Assembly: GCF_002706745.1 (NCBI RefSeq)
Contig: NZ_CP017702.1
Location: forward strand, 1,178,001 to 1,242,000
Source: Companilactobacillus farciminis KCTC 3681 = DSM 20184
GTDB lineage: Bacteria > Bacillota > Bacilli > Lactobacillales > Lactobacillaceae
Direction of reading: 5' to 3'
DNA length: 64,000 bases
In this document: positions 36,084-45,608 of the stretch, piece after piece
Layout of the letters: every line of letters starts with the position of its first letter
Numbering within the stretch: the stretch's first letter is position 1
Program-made: the position numbers and the translations under genes
The notes under the pieces: generated by a model
What the model saw: the letters and a program-made list of their open reading frames with translations, nothing else
The model's database searches: none
What the model was told of the DNA's origin: nothing

Positions 36084-38381
36084 ATGCAAGTCTATAAAAG
36101 ACTGAATAGAACGCTTCTTTGGGTTCTAGTAATTGCCTTTTCTATTTTGATTGCAGGTGGATTTTTGATTTTCAAAAACGAAGCACCTAGGCCTTCAAAA
36201 ATGGTAGACGAATCAGGAACTACTATCGTCACCAAGAAGCAATTGCTTTCTGGACAAGCGGTCTATGAGAAATATGGATTAACTGACTACGGATCCTATT
36301 TAGGAAACGGAACTTATTTTGGTCCCGATTACACAGCACAATCTTTGCACGTTTATATTCAGGGGATGCAAAATTATTATGCTCAAAAACAATACAAAAC
36401 TGATTTCAAAGATTTAAGTGTTGAAAAACAGTCAGGAATTAAAGGAAAAGTAAAACACGAGATTCGTAAAAATCGCTACAATAGTAAAACGGATCAATTA
36501 GTTTTGACTACTGCACAAGTGGCAGGCTTGAATCATTTGACGAAGCACTACCGCCATGAGTTTAGAAACAATCCTCACGAAGCAGGTTTACCGGAGAACA
36601 TGATTCACAACAATACTGATGATTTCATGCAAAACGGTGATAAAATTGACCAATTGACTTATTTCTTCTTCTGGGGTGCTTGGTTGTCATCAACTAATCG
36701 ACCACACCAAACATACTCGTACACTAACAATTGGCCTTATGATTTAGACGCCGGCAATATTATGACTAGTGAAGCCATGGTTTGGACAGCTTTATCCGTC
36801 GCCGTATTAGTTACTGGTGTTGGAGTAGTGATTTATTTCTATAAGAAATATCACTTCGATATGCAATTTAATGAGTCATACGCTGATATACCAGAGATTA
36901 AAACGGATGAACCAATTAGTAATTCACAAAGAAAGACAGCTAAGTTCTTCTTGATAGTTATGATGATGTTCTTAGTTCAAATTCTTTTAGGTGAATTGAT
37001 GTCGCATTACTACGTTGAAGACACCTTCTTTGGTTTGCCATTGCAATACATCTGGCCATTCAATCTAGCAAAAACTTGGCATTTGCAACTAGTCATCTTT
37101 TGGATCGCTACAGCTTGGTTAGCAACTGGAATTTATATCACGCCACGAGTTCTTGGTCGAGAGCCAAAGCGTCAAGGAATTTTGGTTGATATTTTGTTCT
37201 GGGCTTTGATCATTGTCGTTGGTGGCTCCATGTTAGGTGAATGGGGCTCAACACTTGGCTTTATCAATGGTAAATGGTGGATTTTTGGTCATTATGGCTG
37301 GGAGTATGCTGAAATGGGTAAATTCTGGCAGATTCTCTTTATCATTGGGATGTTCTTGTGGATTTTCATTATGTTGCGTGGTTTCGTACCAGCAATTAAG
37401 ATCAAAAAAAATCTTCATCGTTCCAGATTACTACAATTATTGATTATCGGTTCCATTGCCATTCCAGCTTTCTATTTGGCATCTTTATTCATTTTGCCAA
37501 ATTCACACGTCACATTTGCTGATTATTGGAGATGGTGGATCGTTCACTTGTGGGTTGAAGGAATCTTCGAGTCATTTGCGGTTATCTTGATTGGTTATTT
37601 GATGGTCGATATGAAGTTGACGACTATTAAATCAACTATCAGAGCACTATACTTCCAATTGATCTTACTATTAGGAACAGGTGTCGTTGGTATGGGACAT
37701 CACTACTTCTGGGAAGGTGATCACTCGATTTGGTTAGCCTTGGGTGCTTGTTTCTCAGCCCTAGAAGTAATCCCGCTTTGTCTATTAGTTTGGGAAGCAT
37801 ATACTCATTATCGTGTATATAAAGACAGTCACAAAGGTTTTCCTTACAAAGGTACTTTCATGTTCTTAGTTTCAACAGGTTTATGGAATGCCTTAGGTGC
37901 TGGTGCTTTAGGATTCTTGATCAATGCTCCAGCTATCAACTACTTTGAGCATGGAACACAGTGGACTTCGGCCCACGCTCATGCTTCAATGGCTGGTGTT
38001 TACGGATTCTTCTCCGTTGCTATCATGTTGTTTGCCATTAGACATTTAACTGAGACTAACTTCTGGACTACTAAAGTTGAGAAGTGGATCAAATGGGCAT
38101 GCATTACAATGAACGTTGGTTTAGCCGGAATGGTCTTCATTACTTTGATGCCATTAGGTTATTTACAATTAAAAGATGCCCTAGAAAATGGTTATTGGCA
38201 TGCTAGACAAATTAGTTTTTACCGTCAACCATTGGAAAATGGATTAACTATTGCTAGATCTGTTCCCGATATTATTTTTACGGCCGGAGTAGTTATTTTG
38301 CTAGTGATCTTCTTCAGAGCTATGTTCCACTTGAAGAAAGCTTCTAAAGAAATCAATCCAGTCGATTACGATATTAGATAA
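36084..38381 (+). CDS. norB: quinol-dependent nitric oxide reductase (qNOR)
   Basis: This 765-residue integral membrane protein reduces NO to N2O with electrons from quinol. It is a haem-copper-oxidase-family single-subunit qNOR: an N-terminal extension with NorC-like periplasmic fold, then about 13 helices. Haem and FeB ligand histidines are visible in KTWHLQL, GMGHHYFWEG and WTSAHAHASMAG. GGGGGAG precedes the ATG. The gene is alone, without nitrite reductase or haem synthesis genes nearby, so it probably detoxifies NO using imported haem. Confidence 0.93.
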   Translation: MQVYKRLNRTLLWVLVIAFSILIAGGFLIFKNEAPRPSKMVDESGTTIVTKKQLLSGQAVYEKYGLTDYGSYLGNGTYFGPDYTAQSLHVYIQGMQNYYAQKQYKTDFKDLSVEKQSGIKGKVKHEIRKNRYNSKTDQLVLTTAQVAGLNHLTKHYRHEFRNNPHEAGLPENMIHNNTDDFMQNGDKIDQLTYFFFWGAWLSSTNRPHQTYSYTNNWPYDLDAGNIMTSEAMVWTALSVAVLVTGVGVVIYFYKKYHFDMQFNESYADIPEIKTDEPISNSQRKTAKFFLIVMMMFLVQILLGELMSHYYVEDTFFGLPLQYIWPFNLAKTWHLQLVIFWIATAWLATGIYITPRVLGREPKRQGILVDILFWALIIVVGGSMLGEWGSTLGFINGKWWIFGHYGWEYAEMGKFWQILFIIGMFLWIFIMLRGFVPAIKIKKNLHRSRLLQLLIIGSIAIPAFYLASLFILPNSHVTFADYWRWWIVHLWVEGIFESFAVILIGYLMVDMKLTTIKSTIRALYFQLILLLGTGVVGMGHHYFWEGDHSIWLALGACFSALEVIPLCLLVWEAYTHYRVYKDSHKGFPYKGTFMFLVSTGLWNALGAGALGFLINAPAINYFEHGTQWTSAHAHASMAGVYGFFSVAIMLFAIRHLTETNFWTTKVEKWIKWACITMNVGLAGMVFITLMPLGYLQLKDALENGYWHARQISFYRQPLENGLTIARSVPDIIFTAGVVILLVIFFRAMFHLKKASKEINPVDYDIR

Positions 38382-38414
38382 AAAAAGAGACATCCAAGTC
38401 GGATGTCTTTTTTG
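38382..38414 (+). terminator. intrinsic terminator after norB
   Basis: AGACATCC (38388-38395) pairs with GGATGTCT (38401-38408), with A-run before and T-run after. Confidence 0.88.
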
Positions 38415-38426
38415 TCAGGAGAAATT

Positions 38427-39377
38427 ATGAAAGCAGCTTATATCGAAAAAAATGGACCAGCATCAACCATAAAAGTTGGTCAATTGCCGATCCCAGAATT
38501 AAAATCAGATGAAATTTTAGTAAAAGTCAAAGCAGTTTCAGTGAATTTTGTCGATACCTTTGTTAGAGCTGGAAGCTTTAAAACTAAACAAGAATTTCCT
38601 TTTGTCATTGGACGCGATGCTGTTGGTACAGTTAGTGCAATTGGCAGAGATGTTTCTCAATTCAAAACAGATGATTTAGTTTGGACTAACAGCATGGGGT
38701 ATGACGGTCGAATGGGTACTAGTAGTGAATTAGTTGCTGTTCCAGAAGCCAGACTTTTTCATGCTCCCAAGGTTGATCCAATCAAATTAGTAGCTTCAGT
38801 CCATTCTTCAGCGACTGCAGCAATTGTTTTATCAGACGTGCTTCAAGTAGAAAGTAATCATCGAATTTTAATTGAAGGTGGAGCAGGTCACGTAGGTACA
38901 AAATTTATCGAATTGGCCAAATCATTAGGCCTTGAAGTGGTAACCACTAGTAATCCTAAGGATTTTGAAAAATTGCAGCACTTGGGAACTGATAAGACGT
39001 TTGATTACCACGAACCAATCCAAGGCAATTATGATTATATCGTCGATACCTCAGGAAAAGTTAATTTGCAAAATAATTTAGACCATCTGAACTTATACGG
39101 TAAAATTGCTTTGATTACAGCTCCAAAAGATAACCAATTCGACTTTCAAGTCCGTCAGATGTACACCAAGAGCCAAAGCATCAACGGTTTTGTCATCAGT
39201 CATGCCACTTTGAAACAGATTCAATCAGCAGGAAAAATCTTAAACGATAATTTTGAGGCTGGTCGTTTATTGACGGATGAGATTTTAACGATGCCACTTG
39301 ATCAAGCAGCCAAAGCTCAGCAATTGTTGGAAGATCATCAGACTAAAAATCAGAGAATCGTCTTAACTGTTGAATAG
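38427..39377 (+). CDS. zinc-independent quinone/alcohol oxidoreductase (MDR family)
   Basis: This 316-residue medium-chain dehydrogenase/reductase is of the quinone oxidoreductase type. GroES-like N-terminus MKAAYIEKNGP and VIGRDAVGTVSAIG, then a Rossmann domain with EGGAGHVGT. No structural zinc cysteines are present. AGGAG lies before ATG 38427, inside the tail of the norB terminator region. It probably reduces quinones or enones with NADPH. Confidence 0.87.
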   Translation: MKAAYIEKNGPASTIKVGQLPIPELKSDEILVKVKAVSVNFVDTFVRAGSFKTKQEFPFVIGRDAVGTVSAIGRDVSQFKTDDLVWTNSMGYDGRMGTSSELVAVPEARLFHAPKVDPIKLVASVHSSATAAIVLSDVLQVESNHRILIEGGAGHVGTKFIELAKSLGLEVVTTSNPKDFEKLQHLGTDKTFDYHEPIQGNYDYIVDTSGKVNLQNNLDHLNLYGKIALITAPKDNQFDFQVRQMYTKSQSINGFVISHATLKQIQSAGKILNDNFEAGRLLTDEILTMPLDQAAKAQQLLEDHQTKNQRIVLTVE

Positions 39378-39381
39378 AATC

Positions 39382-40062
39382 TTATTCTATAATATCGAAA
39401 AGTTCTGATAACTCAGTTATTTGATAAGTCGGCTTGAAATTAGTTTGGTTAGTTTTAGAGTATTGATTGAACCAGACACTGTCGATTTTACTGTTCATGG
39501 CTCCGGAGATATCTGAGGAAAGAGAATCGCCAATCATTAAAATTTGTTCAGGACTAGCTTGAAGGTCCTTTTCAATGAATTGAAAAAATTTTGTGTCAGG
39601 TTTGTCGACACCAACATTCTCAGATAAATACATTTTTTCAAAGAAAACATCAATTTTTGCCCCAGCGGTTTGGGAGTATTGTTTACTTCTAGTACCGTTG
39701 GATGCCGCAAAGATTCGATGTTTTTTGTTTAGTTGTTCCAAAGTTTCATAGGCTTCTGGCATCAACGCGTGTTCATAATTGAATAATTGTAAGTAATGAT
39801 CGTTGAGAGCAGGACTGTCGACTTTTTTATCGTAATGGTTGAAATATCTTTGGAAACGATTGTCCATTAAATCTTGGTGAGAGATCTGTTTCTTTTCTAA
39901 TTGTTTCCACAAATAATCATTGATTTTATGCCAATACTGAATCTGGTCATCATCAAAGGGAAAATTAGTCATACCAGACATTTTGCGTAGTGCATTTTGG
40001 GCATTAGTCTTGGTATCGAGAATCGTATCGTCAAGGTCGAACAAGATAAATTGATAGCTCAT
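39382..40062 (-). CDS. YjjG-type HAD phosphatase
   Basis: This 226-residue HAD subfamily IA protein has nucleophile motif LFDLDDTILDT, Thr/Ser motif AASNGTRS, Lys in VDKPDTKFF and acidic motif MIGDSLSSDI. YjjG-type members are 5'-nucleotidases acting on pyrimidine monophosphates and odd nucleotides. CGGAGG precedes the ATG. It is convergent with the oxidoreductase, only 4 bases apart. Confidence 0.87.
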   Translation of the reverse strand: MSYQFILFDLDDTILDTKTNAQNALRKMSGMTNFPFDDDQIQYWHKINDYLWKQLEKKQISHQDLMDNRFQRYFNHYDKKVDSPALNDHYLQLFNYEHALMPEAYETLEQLNKKHRIFAASNGTRSKQYSQTAGAKIDVFFEKMYLSENVGVDKPDTKFFQFIEKDLQASPEQILMIGDSLSSDISGAMNSKIDSVWFNQYSKTNQTNFKPTYQITELSELFDIIE

Positions 40063-40255
40063 GGAAATCCTCCGTAAATAAGTAATTATTGTTGTTAAAA
40101 GTAAAAATCAAAAAATACAATAAATCAAGTTAACTTTTGATTAAAAAATCGTTACTATGTTAATTTGTAAGTACAATTGTGTAATTTTTGGTTCATTTTT
40201 TAATACCAGTTTTATAATTCTTTTGTTGTGAAAACAACAAGAGGGAGATTTGATA

Positions 40256-41458
40256 ATGGTTTTAAAAAGAGAAAGAACAATTCTTTTAGCCGTATTTTTT
40301 TCGCTTATAGTAGTGTTTTTGGGAGCTACAAAAGTTAGCGCTGCTAGAGCAGATATGGTCGATGTATCTAATAATAATGGAGCAATGACCGTCGCTAATT
40401 TTCAGGATATGCATGATAATTATGGCGTAAAAGCTGTTGTTACCAAAATTAGTGAAGGTACTTCTTTTAAGGATAGTACAGCAGCTAACAATATTGCAAC
40501 TGCTCAACAAGCTGGTATGTATATCAATGGCTATCATTTTGCCCGTTACAATAGTGTAGCAAGTGCGATTGCTGAAGCTGACTATGCCGGAAAATTGGCA
40601 CAAGCCGATGGATTGCCAGCTGGAGCAGTTTTAGCCACCGATGTGGAAAGTTCAGAACAGAGTTCTGTTTCTGAAGCACAAAATGATGCGGATAATCAGG
40701 CATTTATGAAAGAAGTTGCCAAATATGGTTATCGTTCTACGATTTATACAATGGGGTCATGGGTCGGCAGTGTTATGAGTGTTGATTCCGGTTGGATCGC
40801 GTCCTATCCTTATGATCCAACTGACCAAGAGTGGTATACATCTAATCACGGCTGGCAGTGGTCTAGCAGTTATACCTTTAATGGTAGTTATGGTAATTTT
40901 GATGTTTCTGAATTGTATGATAATTTCTTCACTACTTATAAAACACCAACAGGTACTTCTACTACAACTACAACCACGTCAGACGATAATTCAGCTACCA
41001 CAAATAGCAGTTCGAGTAATGTTGGCGTGATTGAAGTAAATAATTCTTCAAGTAGTTACGTGCCTTTGATGGCTTTACAAGTGGATGGTTCTATGAAGAC
41101 GATTACTAATCGTGCGTTATCCAACAATACTTCTTGGCAAACTGATCAAACAAAAGTAGTTGATGGAACGACATATTATCGAGTCGCAACTAACGAATGG
41201 GTCGCAGAACAATACTTGGCTAATAATTCTTCAACAACAAATGCCGCTAGCGATGCAAATGTCATCAAAGTAAATAATGCCAATTCTAGTTATGTTCAAT
41301 TAGTAGCTTTACAAACGGATGGTTCTATGAAGACAATTACCAATCGTGCTTTAGCTAATAATACTTCTTGGCAAACTGATCAGACAAAAGTAGTTGATGG
41401 AACAACGTATTATCGGGTGGCCACTAATGAATGGATTAATGCTGAATACATAATTTAA
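40256..41458 (+). CDS. secreted GH25 muramidase with two SLAP-like repeats
   Basis: This 400-residue protein has a signal peptide (residues 1-about 29, cleavage after VSA), then a GH25 lysozyme domain (about 32-215) with MVDVSNNNG at its start and catalytic DVE in LATDVESSE. A Thr/Ser-rich linker and two nearly identical 60-residue modules follow, each containing KTITNRAL, NTSWQTDQTKVVDGTTYYRV and NEW; they resemble the SLAP cell-wall-binding domain. Start ATG 40256 has GAGGGAG 9 bases upstream. It probably remodels peptidoglycan. A single-module paralogue is at 45609. Confidence 0.88.
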   Translation: MVLKRERTILLAVFFSLIVVFLGATKVSAARADMVDVSNNNGAMTVANFQDMHDNYGVKAVVTKISEGTSFKDSTAANNIATAQQAGMYINGYHFARYNSVASAIAEADYAGKLAQADGLPAGAVLATDVESSEQSSVSEAQNDADNQAFMKEVAKYGYRSTIYTMGSWVGSVMSVDSGWIASYPYDPTDQEWYTSNHGWQWSSSYTFNGSYGNFDVSELYDNFFTTYKTPTGTSTTTTTTSDDNSATTNSSSSNVGVIEVNNSSSSYVPLMALQVDGSMKTITNRALSNNTSWQTDQTKVVDGTTYYRVATNEWVAEQYLANNSSTTNAASDANVIKVNNANSSYVQLVALQTDGSMKTITNRALANNTSWQTDQTKVVDGTTYYRVATNEWINAEYII

Positions 41459-41512
41459 TTTATTGCATCTTTTCTTTGATTTAAATATAGATATTCGATA
41501 TACTGACTTTAA

Positions 41513-41630
41513 ACAAGGGAGTAACTTGCAGAAAAAGTTGCCTGTGACAAAATCGTCAGCAAGACGAAAGTCTGGTTTTGTCTTAATTAGTGAGACTTGT
41601 ACGCTATTTGGCGTGCAAGTCTCTTTTTTT
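41513..41630 (+). promoter_or_regulatory. yybP-ykoY manganese riboswitch with terminator
   Basis: The leader shows the conserved pieces of the Mn2+-sensing yybP-ykoY class: AAGGGAGTAA (41515-41524), CGTCAGCAAGACG in the middle and AGTGAGACTTGT (41589-41600). The 3' arm can pair as a terminator, GAGACTTGTACG (41592-41603) with CGTGCAAGTCTC (41612-41623), then T7. Metal binding would prevent this hairpin and allow expression of the P-type ATPase. Confidence 0.85.
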
Positions 41631-41651
41631 AAACCAAAGGAGGGGTTGAGT

Positions 41652-44327
41652 TTGAAAGATACTCGATATTATGCACTGGATAAAACTTCACTGTTGGACA
41701 AGTTCCAAACTAGTGAAGCTGGATTAAGTACCGACCAAGCTAAGAAGCGTTTGGAAGAAAATGGACCCAATGCTTTAACGCAAGGTAAGAAAAAGAATTT
41801 GTTCCAAAGATTCTTTGATCAATTCAAAGATTTTATGATTATCGTCTTATTAGTGGCCGCATTAATTTCGGGATTTGTCGCTCAGGAGTGGGCCGATGCA
41901 GCTTTGATTTTGGCGGTAGTTATTATCAATGCCGTTTTTGGAGTTTTTCAAGAGTCAAAAGCTGAAGAAGCGATTGAAGCTTTGAAGGAAATGTCGACTC
42001 CAGAAGCTCATGTTAAACGAAATGGCAAATTAGAAACCGTTAGTAGCGAAGCCTTAGTAGTTGGGGATGTTGTTTTATTAGAAGCTGGTGATATTGTACC
42101 GGCCGATATTCGTCTGATCGATTCTGCTTCAATGAAGATTGAGGAAGCCGCTTTGACTGGTGAATCGGTTCCTGTCGAAAAAGAAGCCCAAATTTTACCA
42201 GATGAAGATATTCCATTAGGCGACCGTAAGAATATGGCTTATATGAACAGTAATGTTACTTATGGTCGTGGAGTGGGTGTCGTAGTTGGCGTCGGAATGG
42301 ATACTCAAGTTGGTCAAATTGCTGGGATGATCAACAAAGCTGAAGAAACAAGTACACCTCTGCAAGATAATTTAAACTCACTTGGTAAAACTTTGACTTG
42401 GTTGATTCTCGGAATTGCCGCCGTGATCTTTGTCGTTGGTATTTTCAATAATCATTCAGGATTGCCAATGAATGAATTAGTTATCAACATGATGCTAGTT
42501 GCAATTTCACTAGCCGTTGCTGCTATTCCTGAAGGTTTGCCTGCCATCGTAACGATTATTTTGGCATTGGGTACGACGAGAATGGCTAAGCGTAAAGCTT
42601 TAGTTAGAAAACTTCCAGCTGTTGAAACTTTGGGAAGTACTGATATTGTTGCTTCTGACAAGACTGGTACTTTGACTCAAAATAAAATGACAGTCGAAAA
42701 GTTTTATCAATATGGCAAGTTAAACGATGCAGCTTCAAATATCACTGGGGCTGATAAAGTATTGCAAGTTATGACCTTTGCTAATGATACTAAGATTCAA
42801 AACGATGGTGTTTTAGTCGGTGATCCAACCGAAACTGCATTGGTTCAATTTGGTTTCGACCACGACTATCAAGTTGAAGATGAATTGAAGAAGGAGCCAC
42901 GTGTTGCTGAAGTACCATTTGATTCAGAACGTAAATTGATGTCAACGATTCATAAGTTATCCGATGGCAAATTCTTAGTAGCGGTCAAAGGTGCTCCTGA
43001 TATGCTATTGCAACGTGTTACTAAGCTTCAAAAGACTGCTGATGAAGTAGTTGATTTTACTGATGCCGATAAGAAAGAAATCTTAAAGCAAAATAAATCA
43101 ATGGCTACGCAAGCTTTGAGAGTCTTAGCTATGGGTTACAAGATTATCGATGCAGTTCCACAGACAATCGATTCTCAAACCGTTGAAAATGATTTAGTTT
43201 TTGCCGGATTGATTGGAATGATTGATCCTGAACGTCCAGAAGCTGCTAAAGCGGTTGCGGATGCTAAAAAAGCTGGTATTCGTCCAATGATGATTACTGG
43301 TGACCACCAAGATACTGCTGAAGCTATTGCTGCTCGTTTAGGAATTATTGAAGCAGGCGATGATGCAGCAGTTATCACAGGTGCTCAATTGGATCAAATG
43401 AGTGATGAAGAATTTGAGAAAAAAGTTCAGCTTTACTCAGTTTATGCTCGTGTATCGCCAGAACATAAAGTTAGAATCGTTAAAGCTTGGCAAGATAAAG
43501 GTAAAGTTGTAGCAATGACTGGTGATGGGGTTAACGATGCGCCAGCTTTGAAGTCAGCTGATATTGGTATTGGAATGGGTATCACTGGTACTGAAGTTTC
43601 TAAAGGTGCTTCCGATATGGTTTTGGCCGATGACAACTTTGCTACTATTATCGTGGCAGTTGAAGAAGGGCGTAAAGTCTTCTCCAATATTCAAAAGTCA
43701 ATCCAATACTTGCTTTCTGCTAACTTAGGTGAAGTTTTAACATTGTTCATGATGACCTTGTTAGGCTGGGATATTTTGCTACCGGTTCAATTGCTTTGGA
43801 TCAATTTGGCAACTGATACTTTCCCAGCGATTGCTCTAGGTGTTGAACCAACAGAACCAGGTATCATGGATAAGAAACCACGTGGACGTCGTTCCAGTTT
43901 CTTAGGTGGAGGAATTGGACCTTCAATTGTCTATCAAGGTATTTTGGAAGGTTTAATTACTCTAGGCGTTTATGGATTGGCTATCATGTTCCCAGTCCAC
44001 ACTGCTAATGACGCTATGCATGCTGATGCTTTAACTATGGCTTATGCAACTTTAGCCTTGATTCAGTTGTTCCATGCCTTTAATGTTAAATCGACTTATC
44101 AATCTATTTTCAAGGTTCATATGTTCAAGAATAAGATGTTCAATATTGGTGTATTGACATCATTTATCATGGTAGCAGCTACAATTGCTGTTCCTGGATT
44201 TAACAAGCTATTCCACGTGACTGAACTAAACTTAGAACAATGGTTGATTGTTTTAGGTGCCGGAGTCTTGATGATTTTAGTTGTTGAAATCGTTAAATTC
44301 TTCCAACGTCGTGCTGGTAAAAAATAG
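41652..44327 (+). CDS. P2-type cation-transporting ATPase (Ca2+/Mn2+)
   Basis: This 891-residue P-type ATPase has the N-terminal cation ATPase domain, actuator loop TGESVP, helix-4 motif AIPEGLPAIV typical of Ca2+/Mn2+ pumps, phosphorylation site DKTGTLTQNK, KGAPD in the nucleotide domain and MTGDGVNDAPAL. Start is TTG 41652 with AAGGAGGGG upstream, not the longer open frame, which covers the riboswitch. Control by a Mn2+ riboswitch points to manganese export, as for Lactococcus YoaB. Confidence 0.9.
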   Translation: MKDTRYYALDKTSLLDKFQTSEAGLSTDQAKKRLEENGPNALTQGKKKNLFQRFFDQFKDFMIIVLLVAALISGFVAQEWADAALILAVVIINAVFGVFQESKAEEAIEALKEMSTPEAHVKRNGKLETVSSEALVVGDVVLLEAGDIVPADIRLIDSASMKIEEAALTGESVPVEKEAQILPDEDIPLGDRKNMAYMNSNVTYGRGVGVVVGVGMDTQVGQIAGMINKAEETSTPLQDNLNSLGKTLTWLILGIAAVIFVVGIFNNHSGLPMNELVINMMLVAISLAVAAIPEGLPAIVTIILALGTTRMAKRKALVRKLPAVETLGSTDIVASDKTGTLTQNKMTVEKFYQYGKLNDAASNITGADKVLQVMTFANDTKIQNDGVLVGDPTETALVQFGFDHDYQVEDELKKEPRVAEVPFDSERKLMSTIHKLSDGKFLVAVKGAPDMLLQRVTKLQKTADEVVDFTDADKKEILKQNKSMATQALRVLAMGYKIIDAVPQTIDSQTVENDLVFAGLIGMIDPERPEAAKAVADAKKAGIRPMMITGDHQDTAEAIAARLGIIEAGDDAAVITGAQLDQMSDEEFEKKVQLYSVYARVSPEHKVRIVKAWQDKGKVVAMTGDGVNDAPALKSADIGIGMGITGTEVSKGASDMVLADDNFATIIVAVEEGRKVFSNIQKSIQYLLSANLGEVLTLFMMTLLGWDILLPVQLLWINLATDTFPAIALGVEPTEPGIMDKKPRGRRSSFLGGGIGPSIVYQGILEGLITLGVYGLAIMFPVHTANDAMHADALTMAYATLALIQLFHAFNVKSTYQSIFKVHMFKNKMFNIGVLTSFIMVAATIAVPGFNKLFHVTELNLEQWLIVLGAGVLMILVVEIVKFFQRRAGKK

Positions 44328-44334
44328 TAAAAAT

Positions 44335-44369
44335 AAGACCTCGATATCAGAAGATACCGGGGTCTTTTT
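44335..44369. terminator. terminator after the P-type ATPase
   Basis: AAGACC with GGTCTT flanking inner CG and TATC/GATA pairs, then T5; A-rich on the other side, so usable by the convergent gene as well. Confidence 0.8.
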
Positions 44370-44395
44370 GTGTATTTTTATTTTTTAATTAATGA

Positions 44396-44803
44396 TTAGC
44401 AGATTTGGTCGCCGAGTTTTTCCATCTTCTTGCGACGCTCATCAGCAGTTTCAGGTTTAACGTTTCTCCAGTCAACAACTGATAGGGCACCGTCTAGGAT
44501 ACCTGAGTTGTCTTTAAGGGCCAAAGCATTGTGCCATAGAGAAATATTGAGACCAGCAGTAAAGAAGTCAGTATATTGTGGTTCAGTAGCTAGCTTGTAG
44601 CCAGCGTTGTTTTCAATCGGAACAGTATATTTAGGATCGTTTTCGTTAAGAATAACTAGTTGAAATTTATCACCAATGGCACAGCTACCACCAAGACTTG
44701 AGTACTTGTTAGAACCATCATCGGTTGTCAAGATCATTGTGCTTCCTGCTGGGATTTTATCAGCTAAGTATTTTTGTGCATCGTCTTTAATATTAATTTT
44801 CAT
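44396..44803 (-). CDS. HesB/IscA-like family protein, paralogue 1
   Basis: This 135-residue protein is of the iron-sulfur-cluster-biosynthesis-like family common in lactobacilli. Shared signature MILTTDDGSNKYSSLGGSCAIG then DKFQL. It keeps one internal Cys (about residue 41) and a C-terminal Cys in the ending GDQIC, and lacks the CxC of true IscA. A function in Fe-S assembly is therefore unproven. GGAAAGG precedes the ATG. Very similar to the next gene. Confidence 0.75.
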   Translation of the reverse strand: MKINIKDDAQKYLADKIPAGSTMILTTDDGSNKYSSLGGSCAIGDKFQLVILNENDPKYTVPIENNAGYKLATEPQYTDFFTAGLNISLWHNALALKDNSGILDGALSVVDWRNVKPETADERRKKMEKLGDQIC

Positions 44804-44834
44804 AAGTTAAGATCCTTTCCGTTACAATAATTTG

Positions 44835-44863
44835 AATTGTGTAACACTGATTCGTCCACAATT
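44835..44863. promoter_or_regulatory. inverted repeat upstream of paralogue 1
   Basis: AATTGTG (44835-44841) and CACAATT (44857-44863) form a dyad in the promoter region, related to TTGTGYACAA at 45436 and 45482. Confidence 0.35.
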
Positions 44864-44970
44864 GTTCATTACTCTTTAAAAGTTACTGCAAACAGTGAAT
44901 TCTTGCAAATTATCAGCTCAATAAAACAAAATATATTTTTAAATAATTAGATAAATTAATCACAAACTGA

Positions 44971-45381
44971 TTAACAAATTTGGTCACCGAGTTTGATCAT
45001 TTTGTCGCGACGTTCTTGGTCAGTTTCAGGTTTAACATTTCTCCAGTCAACAACAGCTAATGAACCGTCAAGAATACCAGAGTTGTCCTTGAGGGCTAAG
45101 GCATTGTGCCAGACGGCGATGTTAAGTCCGTTACCTAATAAATCAGCATCAGATGGAGATGTACTTAGGTCAAGACCAGCATCGTTTTCCAAAGGAATAG
45201 TGTAATTAGGGTCAGCATATTTTAAAATAACAATTTGGAATTTATCACCGATAGCACAGCTACCACCAAGGCTTGAGTATTTATTAGAACCGTCGTCGGT
45301 TGTTAGAATCATTTTTGCATTTGTAGGAACGTTCTTGTTTGCTAGGTATGTTTGAGTTTCTTCTTTAATATTGATTTTCAT
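44971..45381 (-). CDS. HesB/IscA-like family protein, paralogue 2
   Basis: This 136-residue protein is closely related to the gene at 44396 (same TTDDGSNKYSSLGGSCAIGDKFQ core, WHNALALKDNSGILDG, RNVKPET and GDQIC end). C42 and the terminal Cys are conserved. GAAAGGAC lies upstream of the ATG. It has its own 5' region with palindromic operators, divergent from a GH25 gene. Tandem duplication is evident. Confidence 0.75.
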   Translation of the reverse strand: MKINIKEETQTYLANKNVPTNAKMILTTDDGSNKYSSLGGSCAIGDKFQIVILKYADPNYTIPLENDAGLDLSTSPSDADLLGNGLNIAVWHNALALKDNSGILDGSLAVVDWRNVKPETDQERRDKMIKLGDQIC

Positions 45382-45433
45382 TTTATATAAAGTCCTTTCG
45401 GGAACTAGAATTTAAATAGGTTGTTGAACATTT

Positions 45434-45493
45434 AGTTGTGTACAATCTTTATTACAGTTAATACTATATCACGTAAAAACATTGTGCACAACT
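45434..45493. promoter_or_regulatory. paired palindromic operators in a divergent intergenic region
   Basis: AGTTGTGTACAAT (45434-45446) and ATTGTGCACAACT (45481-45493) are reverse complements with one mismatch; the second contains the perfect palindrome TTGTGCACAA. They are 47 bases apart between divergent paralogue 2 and the GH25 gene. Confidence 0.5.
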
Positions 45494-45608
45494 TAAATGC
45501 TTTAAAAATTATTATATTGTTCTTAAGATTCAAATAAAATCAATTGTACCAAGGCTTTATACGTTATACTTCCTTTATATAAATATATTAATATAGGGGG
45601 AGAATCTA

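Noticed and set aside
40950..41455. Repeated sequence considered as a CRISPR-like or mobile repeat
   Set aside because: The roughly 60-codon repeats are in frame within the GH25 protein and are cell-wall-binding modules.
41463..41651. 63-codon N-terminal extension of the P-type ATPase
   Set aside because: The stretch is the riboswitch and its terminator. The strong ribosome binding site precedes TTG 41652.
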